This document shows, piece by piece, positions 1 through 7,050 of a DNA stretch of 24,441 nt. Under the pieces are notes generated by a model. It worked only from the letters and a program-made list of their open reading frames with translations, did no database searches and was not told the origin of the DNA. The translations under genes were made by a program, and so were the position numbers. Source of the DNA: CAYFZO01 sp964347615 (GTDB lineage: Bacteria; Pseudomonadota; Gammaproteobacteria; Poriferisulfidales; Oxydemutatoraceae); the NCBI GenBank assembly GCA_964347615.1, contig CAYFZO010000025.1, positions 1-24,441 on the forward strand, given 5' to 3'. How positions within the stretch are numbered: position 1 is the first letter of the stretch; every line of letters begins with the position of its first letter.

Positions 1-48
1 CAAAAGCGGACAATTCATTTGCTACAAAACCGGACATTTCTATTTGCT
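1..48. mobile_element. Probable insertion-sequence end (terminal repeats only)
   Basis: Two imperfect direct repeats of about 23 bp lie at 2-23 and 26-48. Each has the form AAAA(G/C)CGGACA followed by a T-rich stretch ending in TTTGCT. Iterated CGGACATTTCTATTTGCT-type repeats resemble the multiple terminal repeats I associate with IS21-like or similar elements, but that is recalled similarity, not a search result. No transposase can be recognised downstream, so the element would lie to the left of the window or be a remnant. Confidence 0.4.
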
Positions 49-306
49 GCTAACACGACGCGGGCGGTAACCGGGGCGGTTCGGGGCTTGCGTATTCGCC
101 CGCGGGTGCCGTTCGCCCGAGCTTCCTGATTTGTTGAACGAGTGCTCCCGGTGGGTCGCGTCCGCGGCTTTCGGTTAAGATAGCCGCCATGGCGACGGCT
201 TGGTCCACGCAGGCACGGATTTGTCGGGGGATCGCGGCTTGGCGACGAAGTCGAGCGTGAGTGCCCAGGTGCAATCCCGGGTTTTGAGCAACGGAAAAAC
301 AGGCGG
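49..306. other. Intergenic stretch before the VWA gene; no gene seen
   Basis: No convincing gene or promoter is visible. A 74-codon minus-strand reading frame (50-274) is Pro/Arg-rich, matches nothing I recognise and looks like chance coding in GC-rich DNA. It could be a decayed tail of the element at 1-48, but nothing in the sequence proves this. Confidence 0.4.
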
Positions 307-3069
307 ATGGCTATCAACGGAGTAAGAAAATACGCCGTATTGACGCTCGCCCTGGTCTGTTGGGCGAGCGTGAACCACGTGCATGCCCAGTCGTCCACGC
401 CGAGGTCCTTGTGCGAAGACGGAGGAAACAATCCCGTGCCCTGTTATTTCGACGTCTCGCTCACGTTGACCAACGACGTGGTGGAGGGAGGCTTCAACAG
501 ATTCTTCGTTGAGCGTAGTTTCAGATTGGGGGATCTGGGGGCTCCCATCGCTTGGGATCCCAGAAGCGACGATGAGCTGAGGTCGGGCATCGAGCAACAG
601 CTCGGGGAATTCGCGGAAACCTGGTGCACCGCGACCTCGGGCCTGTCGAAGATAAACAAGATCACGCTCTATACCGACGGGCGTCTTGGTGACTTCAGGT
701 TGATCAACGCCATAGGTCGTGCAGCCGCGAGGGTGGGTTTTTTTCGCCCTCGCGTCGAGACCGATTATTTCCGAGCCGCCGCGGTCGTGTACAGATATAG
801 ACAGGTTCGGTTTCCCGGCGAAGTGTTGACCGAGTATCTGGGCGTCACGATGGCTCACGAATTTGCGCACGCTGCGCTGAAGGTCCCTGACGAATACGCA
901 GAAGCAGATCCGAGGCCTGGCGACTCTTGCCTCAAACCTTTGGAAAGCGATAATCGACGTGAGACGATCATGAGCGACCATACCGAGTGGAAGAGATTCA
1001 GTACCGCCGAGGATTACGACGAGGATCCTACTCCGCAGACGGCGCAGTACCGGTGTTACGGGAAATCTGCATGGGAGACGATGGTTCAGTCGCCTGCCGA
1101 TGACCCCGTAGCGATCCAGGCGATCAGCGCTGAGCCGCGGCGGCAATATTTCGATCAGATACCTTCGACTGTCAGTAATACGCCTGAACCCAGCTGGGGA
1201 TGCGAAGTCGGGTCGGACGAACTCGAAGAGCTGGTGATTTGGGCGAGCGACGCCCGCCGCGTCGTGCTGTTGATTGACAGGTCGGGCAGCATGACGGGCG
1301 CCGCGATAGCCGAGGCGATCGGAGCCGCGCAAGAAGTGGTGAATTTAATCGCCATCGAGAGCAGTCCGATACAGGTCGCGGTCGTCGGGTTCGGCGACCG
1401 CGACGCGGTGGAGACACGGTTGGATTTGACCGTCTTCGGCGACCAGCCGGTAGATCCCATAGTAACGCTGTATGACGCAAGAATCCTGAATGCTCACGCG
1501 GAAATTGCGCGCTTGACCGCAGGTGGCGGGACCGACTTCCAAGCCGGTTTGGATCACGTCCGAACGCTTTTGGAAAGCGCCGTTCCCGGCGACGCACAGA
1601 GCGTGGTGCTGATGCTCTCCGACGGCCAGGCCGACACGCCCGACACGTCTTATTTCCGGGACAACGACGTTCCGGTTCACACCGTGGGCATCGGCTACGT
1701 TGACGTCGGCGTGATGCAGGAAATCGCGGCCGACACCGGCGGCAGCTACCGCTCCGGGACCTTGGCCAACCTGCGTTCGATCTTCAATCGGATCCTGCGC
1801 GATTTTTCCATGGTCAACCACAACCAGATCATCACGTCCGGCGAGCGGTCATTGTCGGCGTTCGGTTTCTTCCCGCGGGCGGGCGCGTTCGAAGCGGTGA
1901 TCTCGGGGATGAGCGAGTCGGTCAACTTCGTCTTGAGGTGGAAACCCGGCGCGACGCTCGAAGCGTTCACGCTGACGCGCCCCGACGGCGTCATGATCGA
2001 CGAGACGTCGGCGGTCGGTCGTGACGTCAATTACCTAGAAGTCCCGTTTCAGGCGAGTTACAGCGTCAGATTTCCGTCTTCGGGAGTTTGGACGATGGCC
2101 CTCAGGGGCGACGGCGATTTCACCTACGAAGTGGCGGCGTACAGCCTGATCACCGCTGGCGTCAGCGCGGGCGCGGCGGTTCTGCCGCGTGCGTCGAAGC
2201 AAACGGTCGTCACCTACCCCGAGCCGATTCCGATCGTCGCAACCGTCAGCGGCGTCAAGCCGATTGTCGGCGCCGACGCCGTCGCCGAACTCACCCAGCC
2301 TGACGGCGCGGTCGTCACTCTCGACCTCCGGGACGACGGCGAGGCGCCCGACGAGACGGCGGAAGACGGCGTTTATACGGGCGTATTGGGGGACTACGCC
2401 CAAGACGGCGTCTACGACGTCGAGGTCGTCATCAACAACCTTGAAGGCAGGGCGGAGATCAAGGACGGGCACGCCCATTCCCTCGGGCCCGAGGGAGAGG
2501 CGGTGCCGTCGCCGCCGTTCCAGCGCGTCGTGCGCAGCCGGGCTGAGGTCGTCGGCGTCGCCGGCAAGCAGGCGCCCGCGTCGTCGCCCGAGGACCCGGT
2601 CGAGGTTGCGCCGGACGGGACTTTGCATTGGGGAAGCATCGAACGGCTCGGGCAGGTGAACTGGTACGGGTTCAGCGCGACGGAGGGGACGAATTACTGG
2701 TTGCAGACCAGCAATCTATTCGGCCACGACGGGGTCAGGATGGCGACCGAGCTCACCTTATACGAGCACGACGCGGCGACCGAGATAGACTCCAGTGTTC
2801 ACTATGAGCAGACCGACGTTTCCAGCATCGAATGGACCGCGCCCGCGGACGGCACCTATCTGGTTTCGGTGGCCCACGCCAACGAGGGTCGAGGGATTTA
2901 CGGGTTGACGCTCAGTCGGCGCAGCCTCTTGACGGCAGCCTCGATCTCGCGGGCGCAAAACGTCGGCGGTGGCGGGTCCGTCGGTTGGCTGTTCTTGCTG
3001 TCTCTCCTCGCGGCGTCGTCGGCGGCTTTCCTTGCCGGGAGGGAAAGTCATGGACGCCGTCCGCGCTAG
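307..3069 (+). CDS. Secreted CLCA-like metalloprotease / von Willebrand factor A protein with GlyGly-CTERM-like tail
   Basis: 920 residues. A Sec signal peptide spans residues 1-27 (cleavage likely after HVHA). A zinc-protease motif HEFAH at 184-188 is followed by DEY at 195-197; this spacing matches the HExxHxxxGxxDEY motif of CLCA (chloride-channel-accessory) proteases, with Lys192 where Gly is usual. A VWA domain follows (about 315-500) with a metal-ion-dependent adhesion site: Asp324-x-Ser326-x-Ser328, Thr409 and Asp439. Around 620-700 is a β-sandwich repeat with an acidic DDG...DGVY loop (about 676-690), as in choice-of-anchor domains. Around 775-870 is a PPC-like domain. The C-terminus has GGGGS (887-891), a hydrophobic helix and Arg-rich residues, resembling the GlyGly-CTERM signal cut by rhombosortase and used by type II secretion substrates. 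Likely a cell-surface or released metal-dependent adhesin/protease; the substrate is unknown. The ATG is supported by the signal peptide, although the ribosome site is weak. Confidence 0.8.
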   Translation: MAINGVRKYAVLTLALVCWASVNHVHAQSSTPRSLCEDGGNNPVPCYFDVSLTLTNDVVEGGFNRFFVERSFRLGDLGAPIAWDPRSDDELRSGIEQQLGEFAETWCTATSGLSKINKITLYTDGRLGDFRLINAIGRAAARVGFFRPRVETDYFRAAAVVYRYRQVRFPGEVLTEYLGVTMAHEFAHAALKVPDEYAEADPRPGDSCLKPLESDNRRETIMSDHTEWKRFSTAEDYDEDPTPQTAQYRCYGKSAWETMVQSPADDPVAIQAISAEPRRQYFDQIPSTVSNTPEPSWGCEVGSDELEELVIWASDARRVVLLIDRSGSMTGAAIAEAIGAAQEVVNLIAIESSPIQVAVVGFGDRDAVETRLDLTVFGDQPVDPIVTLYDARILNAHAEIARLTAGGGTDFQAGLDHVRTLLESAVPGDAQSVVLMLSDGQADTPDTSYFRDNDVPVHTVGIGYVDVGVMQEIAADTGGSYRSGTLANLRSIFNRILRDFSMVNHNQIITSGERSLSAFGFFPRAGAFEAVISGMSESVNFVLRWKPGATLEAFTLTRPDGVMIDETSAVGRDVNYLEVPFQASYSVRFPSSGVWTMALRGDGDFTYEVAAYSLITAGVSAGAAVLPRASKQTVVTYPEPIPIVATVSGVKPIVGADAVAELTQPDGAVVTLDLRDDGEAPDETAEDGVYTGVLGDYAQDGVYDVEVVINNLEGRAEIKDGHAHSLGPEGEAVPSPPFQRVVRSRAEVVGVAGKQAPASSPEDPVEVAPDGTLHWGSIERLGQVNWYGFSATEGTNYWLQTSNLFGHDGVRMATELTLYEHDAATEIDSSVHYEQTDVSSIEWTAPADGTYLVSVAHANEGRGIYGLTLSRRSLLTAASISRAQNVGGGGSVGWLFLLSLLAASSAAFLAGRESHGRRPR

Positions 3070-3140
3070 TTCCCGCGACGGGGCTGAGTCCTTCACCGCC
3101 CCTCCGGCGACGTCGTTTCGACGTTTGGTTGCTTCGTTCC

Positions 3141-3176
3141 CGGAGATTGCCTCGGAGATCGCCTCGGAGACCACGT
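3141..3176. repeat. 12-bp tandem repeat, about three copies, in the gap after the VWA gene
   Basis: CGGAGATTGCCT, CGGAGATCGCCT and CGGAGACCACGT follow each other at 3141, 3153 and 3165. The 153-bp interval 3070-3222 holds nothing else I can support. The unit resembles the 12-bp repeat inside rne at 12667, which reads TTGCCCGGGAGA. Confidence 0.6.
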
Positions 3177-3222
3177 CGGCCTCGACGTCTGGAACCATCG
3201 TGTCGAGCGCGGCCGTTGCATT

Positions 3223-4089
3223 ATGACTCCTGAAGCGGTCGGATTTCTCGGCAGCCGTTTCAAGCCGGTGGCCGCCGTGTTCCTGCTTGTCGTCGCGTCC
3301 GCGCCGGGCGAGCTGCCGCTTGCGAGCTCGCCGCCCGCGTTCCTGATTGCGGTGCAGGCGCTGCCCGAATGGGCGCCGGGCAACCCCTTGACGATTCGGC
3401 ACGTCGTCGTGGACGGCCGCGGCACGGGGCAGGTGGTGACAACCCGGGAAGAGGACGGCCGGGTTAAGGTGTTGCACGTGGGTTCGTTGCGGCTTCCTCC
3501 CGCCGAGCTCGAGCGGTGGATGCAACAACGTGAAGAATTCAAGGCGTTTTACGGGTTTGACGAGAACGCCGACCCGAGCGTCGTCGTCGAAGGCCATCCG
3601 CAGGCGGTGGTGTTCTCTTTTTTCCGCGACGGGCGTTTGAGCAAAACGGTCAGCTTGAGCGGCGATACGGCTTATACTCAAGCACCCGGCGGGGAATACC
3701 GGGTTCCCGAAGCGCTCATCGCGCTCAGGAACGCGTTGTTCGCTTACGCCGATGAAGCGACGCCCGAGACGCCGGCCGCGCGCTATCTGAGGGTGGTTCC
3801 CTACGGCGCCGGCGAAACCCATTGGTTGCTGAAATCGACGACGATGGAAGAGATCCCGGTGATGACCGACCGCGCGGACGCCCGCGACCGGCGTTTCTTC
3901 GAGGAGGTCAAGGACCGCATGCCCGCTTTTTTTCCGCTTGACGAGGAGCACTTCACCAGAATCAGGCGAAACCTGAGGCTGGACCGCGGGCGGCAAAGGG
4001 CGACTTTTCGAGCGTCGCGGGACGACGAGCGGATCGTGCAACTCAGGCTGATGGACGGAACCGCCTCCGGGGGGCGGTCGCTGCAATAA
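3223..4089 (+). CDS. Exported protein of unknown function; parent of a 3'-end tandem array
   Basis: 288 residues; I do not recognise the family. Residues 1-27 look like a Sec signal peptide: Arg12/Lys14, then a hydrophobic core, with cleavage likely after VASA. The mature part is soluble-looking, with no metal motif or cysteines. It carries the phrase LERWMQQREEFKAFYGFDEN (about 92-111) and a charged C-terminal section from about residue 182, PAARYLRVVPYG onward. That section is duplicated downstream (see 3766-4680). The gene is 6 bp from the next ATG, which itself lies in the duplicated unit. It sits between the secreted VWA protein and the SLC13 symporter, all on the same strand, but no shared role can be inferred. 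The start is chosen because it precedes the signal peptide; an ATG slightly downstream of the true start cannot be excluded. Confidence 0.6.
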   Translation: MTPEAVGFLGSRFKPVAAVFLLVVASAPGELPLASSPPAFLIAVQALPEWAPGNPLTIRHVVVDGRGTGQVVTTREEDGRVKVLHVGSLRLPPAELERWMQQREEFKAFYGFDENADPSVVVEGHPQAVVFSFFRDGRLSKTVSLSGDTAYTQAPGGEYRVPEALIALRNALFAYADEATPETPAARYLRVVPYGAGETHWLLKSTTMEEIPVMTDRADARDRRFFEEVKDRMPAFFPLDEEHFTRIRRNLRLDRGRQRATFRASRDDERIVQLRLMDGTASGGRSLQ

Positions 4090-4095
4090 GAAACG

Positions 4096-4317
4096 ATGGA
4101 AGCTCTGCCTGAGACGCGAGCCGCGCGCTATCTGAGGGTGGTTCCCTACGGCGCCGACGAAACCCATTGGCTGCTGAAATCGACGACGATGGAAGAGATC
4201 CCGGTGATGACCGACCGCGCGGACGCCCGCGACCGGCGTTTCTTCGAGGAGGTCAAGGAGCGCTTCACCAGAATCAGGCGAAACCTGAGGCTGGACCGCG
4301 GGCGGCAAAGGGCGACT
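4096..4317 (+). CDS. Chimeric partial ORF (array copy 2): transporter start codon fused to the exported-protein C-terminus
   Basis: Starts MEALPE, identical to the first six residues of the SLC13 protein, then continues in frame into the C-terminal section of the upstream exported protein (AARYLRVVPYG...). Relative to the parent it lacks 11 residues (DRMPAFFPLDE), an in-frame deletion. It runs open into the assembly gap. It has no signal peptide, so any product would be cytoplasmic, unlike the parent. It could be an expressed small protein or a by-product of the duplication; the frame is intact, so I do not call it a pseudogene outright. Confidence 0.5.
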
Positions 4318-4417
4318 NNNNNNNNNNNNNNNNNNNNNNNNNNNNNNNNNNNNNNNNNNNNNNNNNNNNNNNNNNNNNNNNNNNNNNNNNNNNNNNNNNN
4401 NNNNNNNNNNNNNNNNN
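4318..4417. other. Assembly gap (100 Ns)
   Basis: Exactly 100 N bases, a conventional placeholder for a gap of unknown size. It falls inside the tandem array. If only three units exist, the missing sequence should be about 187 bp (the last ~105 bp of unit 2 and the first ~82 bp of unit 3), plus about 345 bp for every further unit. Reading frames drawn across the Ns are not meaningful. Confidence 0.95.
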
Positions 4418-4659
4418 AAGAGATCCCGGTGATGACCGACCGCGCGGACGCCCGCGACCGGCGTTTCTTCGATGAGGTCAAGGACCGCATGCCCGCTTTT
4501 TTTCCGCTCGACGAGGAGCGCTTCACCAGAATCAGGCGAAACCTGAGGCTGGACCGCGGTCGGCAAAGAGCGACCTTTAGAGCGTCGAGGGGCGACGAGC
4601 GGATCGTGCAACTCAGGCTGATGGACGGAACCGCCTCCGGGGGGCGGTCGCTGCAATAA
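4418..4659 (+). CDS. Partial ORF (array copy 3): C-terminal part of the exported-protein family
   Basis: Open from the gap edge to a TAA at 4657-4659 and collinear with the last 242 bp of the 3223-4089 gene. Counted directly, there are nine base differences from the parent: six synonymous (for example CTT/CTC, GGG/GGT, CGA/AGA, CGG/AGG) and three changing a residue (Glu to Asp, His to Arg, Asp to Gly). That ratio suggests the copy has been held as coding sequence. Its start lies in the gap; by analogy with copy 2 it probably begins MEALPE. Confidence 0.5.
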
Positions 4660-4665
4660 GAAACG

Positions 4666-6168
4666 ATGGAAGCTCTGCCCGAAAGCGGACCGCGTTATCC
4701 CGCATTGGCCGCGGGGCCCGTGTTTGCGGCGCTGGTCTATTGGCTGCTGCCTGACGTCTATACCTCGATCGACGGCGTCGAGACCGCGATTACGTTCGAG
4801 ACCAAGGCGACCGTCGCGATGCTTACGTGGATGGCGACGTGGTGGTTCACCGAAGCGGTGCATCTCGCGGTCACCGCGATGTTGCCGCTCGCATTGTTCC
4901 CCCTGTTCGGCATAGCCGACGTCAAGACCACCGCGTCTTCTTACGCCTCGCACCTGATTTTTCTGTTCGCCGGCGGCTTCATCATCGGCTTGGCGATTCA
5001 TCGCTGGCGCCTCGACAAGCGCATCGCGTTGCTGGTGTTGCTCGCCGTCGGCGAGCGCCCGGCGAACGTGGTCGCGGGCTTCATGCTCGTCGCGGCCTTT
5101 CTGAGCGCCTTCGTGTCGAACACCGCAACCACGATCATGCTGTTGCCGATTGCGCTCAGCTTGCTGGACCTGCGCGACGCCGACCGAGCCGCGCCTTCCG
5201 CCCGCAGCGACAACTTCACCGTGTGCCTGCTGATTGCGATCGCCTATTCCGCGAGCATCGGCGGCATCTCGACGCTGGTCGGCACCGCGCCGAACGTGTT
5301 CACCGCGAGCTTCATCCAGAACTCGTTGCCGGAGCAGTTCCGCACCGAAATCTCGTTCGTCGGCTGGGCGAAGATGGCGCTGCCGGTGACGCTGACTCTG
5401 CTGCCTGCGTGTTGGCTGTTGCTTACCCGCTTCGTCTTTCCGCTCGGGGACAAGCTGCCCGGCGCCAGTCGCGGCGTCGTGCGAGTGCAGTACCGCGAAC
5501 TCGGCGCGGTCAGGCGCGGCGAATGGATCACGCTCGGGGTGTTCGCGTCCGCGGCGACGTTGTGGGTGACGCGCCCTTTGCTCAACGCCGTCGAGCTCGA
5601 GATCGCGGGGCAGGCTTACACGCCGTTCGCCGGCGTTTCCGACGCGGGTATTGCGATATTTTGCGCGTTGTCGTTGTTCCTGTTGCCCGCGGGCGGCGGA
5701 CGCGCGGCGATGGACTGGAAGACCGCGGTGCAGTTGCCGTGGGGCATCCTGTTGCTGCTCGGCGGCGGCTTCGCGTTGGCGGCGGCGGTCAAGAGCCACG
5801 GGGTCGACCGCCTGCTCGGTGCGCAGATCGCGGGCTTTGAACAGCTGCCGGACTTCGCGGTCATCATGCTGGTGGTTGCGTTGATCGTGCTCCTGACCGA
5901 GTTTGCTTCCAACACGGCGACCACCGCGGCGTTGATTCCGATGCTCGCCGCGTTCGCGCCCGCCACCGGTATTGACCCCTTGCTGCTGGTCGTGCCGGCG
6001 ACTTTCGCCGCCAGCTGCGCGTTCATGATGCCGGTCGCGACGCCGCCGAACGCCATCGTGTTCGGTTCGGGCTATCTGCGCATCTCGCAGATGGTCAAGT
6101 CGGGGTTTTGGTTGAATCTCATCGCGGTCGTGCTCGTCAGTACGGTCAGCTACTTCTGGTTGGCGTGA
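4666..6168 (+). CDS. SLC13/DASS-family sodium:anion (dicarboxylate or sulfate) symporter
   Basis: 500 residues with many hydrophobic helices, the usual size for the divalent anion:sodium symporter family. The two Ser-Asn-Thr motifs that shape the sodium and substrate sites of the two inverted repeats are at 151-153 and 415-417, both continuing ATT. Residues 450-465 (SCAFMMPVATPPNAIV) fit the family signature near the C-terminus. An inner-membrane importer of C4-dicarboxylates, citrate-like acids or sulfate is likely; the substrate cannot be read from the motifs. Its first codons (MEALPE) were copied into the upstream array, so expression signals 5' of this gene exist in at least two copies. 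No other uptake or catabolic genes are adjacent. The ribosome site is weak; the start is supported by family length. Confidence 0.88.
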   Translation: MEALPESGPRYPALAAGPVFAALVYWLLPDVYTSIDGVETAITFETKATVAMLTWMATWWFTEAVHLAVTAMLPLALFPLFGIADVKTTASSYASHLIFLFAGGFIIGLAIHRWRLDKRIALLVLLAVGERPANVVAGFMLVAAFLSAFVSNTATTIMLLPIALSLLDLRDADRAAPSARSDNFTVCLLIAIAYSASIGGISTLVGTAPNVFTASFIQNSLPEQFRTEISFVGWAKMALPVTLTLLPACWLLLTRFVFPLGDKLPGASRGVVRVQYRELGAVRRGEWITLGVFASAATLWVTRPLLNAVELEIAGQAYTPFAGVSDAGIAIFCALSLFLLPAGGGRAAMDWKTAVQLPWGILLLLGGGFALAAAVKSHGVDRLLGAQIAGFEQLPDFAVIMLVVALIVLLTEFASNTATTAALIPMLAAFAPATGIDPLLLVVPATFAASCAFMMPVATPPNAIVFGSGYLRISQMVKSGFWLNLIAVVLVSTVSYFWLA

Positions 6169-6264
6169 CGGGCAGGCGGGCAAGACGCTGCCGCCCTTGG
6201 CTTCCAAAAGTTACGAGCCGCGCCTCCAGGCGACGCCTTTTTTCCGGACCGACGTACCGGCGCG

Positions 6265-6996
6265 ATGCAGGTAATCCTCGTCAGGGTCGGCATAGACCAA
6301 AGCTGCGGTCATTGGAACGCTCCCTGCAACCCGGACAACCGCGATTTCGTCTACGTGCCGATTCCGGAGACCGGCCACACCAACGCCCGCGGGCTGGAAA
6401 AGCGCTACGCCGACGAGACCGTCCCGGCGTTGCGGGCTTTCTCCCGGCGCAACGACTGCGAGCTTCGCTTGCCTTCGCATCTGCAAGGACAACGGATGCA
6501 CCTGGATCCGGACTTCGATCACCTGAGTTACGGCGACACCGCGTCCAGAGGCAGGCGTCTCGCCGGTTTTGTCGAGGACGACGTGGTGGTGTTCTATGCC
6601 GGTTTGAGGTCGATCACCGACGCGAAGCTCGTCTACGCGCTGATCGGCAAGCTGGTGGTGCGGGAGGTGGTTCGGGCGGGCGACGTCACCGACCCTGAGC
6701 GTTTCGGCGAGAACGCCCATACCCGTCGCTTAAGGCCCGAACCGACCGACGTCATCGTGCGCGGCAAACGCGACGGCTCCGGCCGCTTCACCCGATACGT
6801 GCCCATCGGCGAACGGCGCGACAATGCCTACCGGGTCGAGCGTAAGCTGCTCGCGCAATGGGGGGACTTGAGCACCACCGACGGTTATCTTCAGCGCAGC
6901 GCCAACCCGCCGCTGTTCCGCCGTCCCAGGCGTTTCCTGGCTTGGTTGCGGCGGCATCAGCCGCAGGCGGCGCAAGCCAACAACCCGAGGCGGTAA
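6265..6996 (+). CDS. Nmad3-like putative nucleotide-modification protein
   Basis: 243 residues, soluble. The N-terminus (ILVRVGIDQSCGHWNAP, from residue 4) followed by a YVPIPE strand resembles the family named Nmad3 (putative nucleotide modification associated domain 3). That family was proposed from comparative genomics to act in base hypermodification, with members in phages and bacterial islands. Asp11, Gly15 and Pro34 sit in the conserved block; a second conserved-looking stretch is DFDHLSYGD (about 82-90). The C-terminus is Arg-rich. No methyltransferase, glycosyltransferase, phage or restriction gene is nearby, so it is an orphan here. It is convergent with epmB, ending 55 bp away. The family call rests on memory of the motif, and no biochemical function should be assumed. 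Confidence 0.6.
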   Translation: MQVILVRVGIDQSCGHWNAPCNPDNRDFVYVPIPETGHTNARGLEKRYADETVPALRAFSRRNDCELRLPSHLQGQRMHLDPDFDHLSYGDTASRGRRLAGFVEDDVVVFYAGLRSITDAKLVYALIGKLVVREVVRAGDVTDPERFGENAHTRRLRPEPTDVIVRGKRDGSGRFTRYVPIGERRDNAYRVERKLLAQWGDLSTTDGYLQRSANPPLFRRPRRFLAWLRRHQPQAAQANNPRR

Positions 6997-7050
6997 GCAG
7001 GTGTGCGTCGCCGGGCTGCTCGCGCGTCTTCAGGGAAAGCCCCGGGTTGT

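Larger units (their letters stand above)
3766..4680 (+). repeat. Tandem array of a ~345-bp unit: gene 3' end plus the start of the SLC13 gene
   Basis: Unit 1 is 3766-4110, unit 2 starts at 4111, and unit 3 is visible from 4418 to 4680. Each full unit contains the C-terminal coding part of the 3223-4089 gene, its TAA stop, and the segment AATAAGAAACGATGGAAGCTC that also forms the start of the transporter gene at 4666. The outer junctions share GCCCGA (3763-3768 in the gene, 4678-4683 in the transporter), consistent with a microhomology-mediated duplication. Unit 2 has a 33-bp in-frame deletion after 4258. The array is interrupted by 100 Ns. Confidence 0.9.

Noticed and set aside
2969..3226. 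A small plus-strand frame overlapping the VWA gene end and the repeat at 3141.
   Set aside because: No ribosome site, a composition dominated by the 12-bp repeat, and no family match.
2758..6207. A very long minus-strand open frame (over 1100 codons) opposite the VWA, exported-protein and SLC13 genes.
   Set aside because: It is Arg/His/Gln-rich, matches no family, crosses the Ns and lies antisense to well-supported genes. GC-rich DNA leaves such shadows open.
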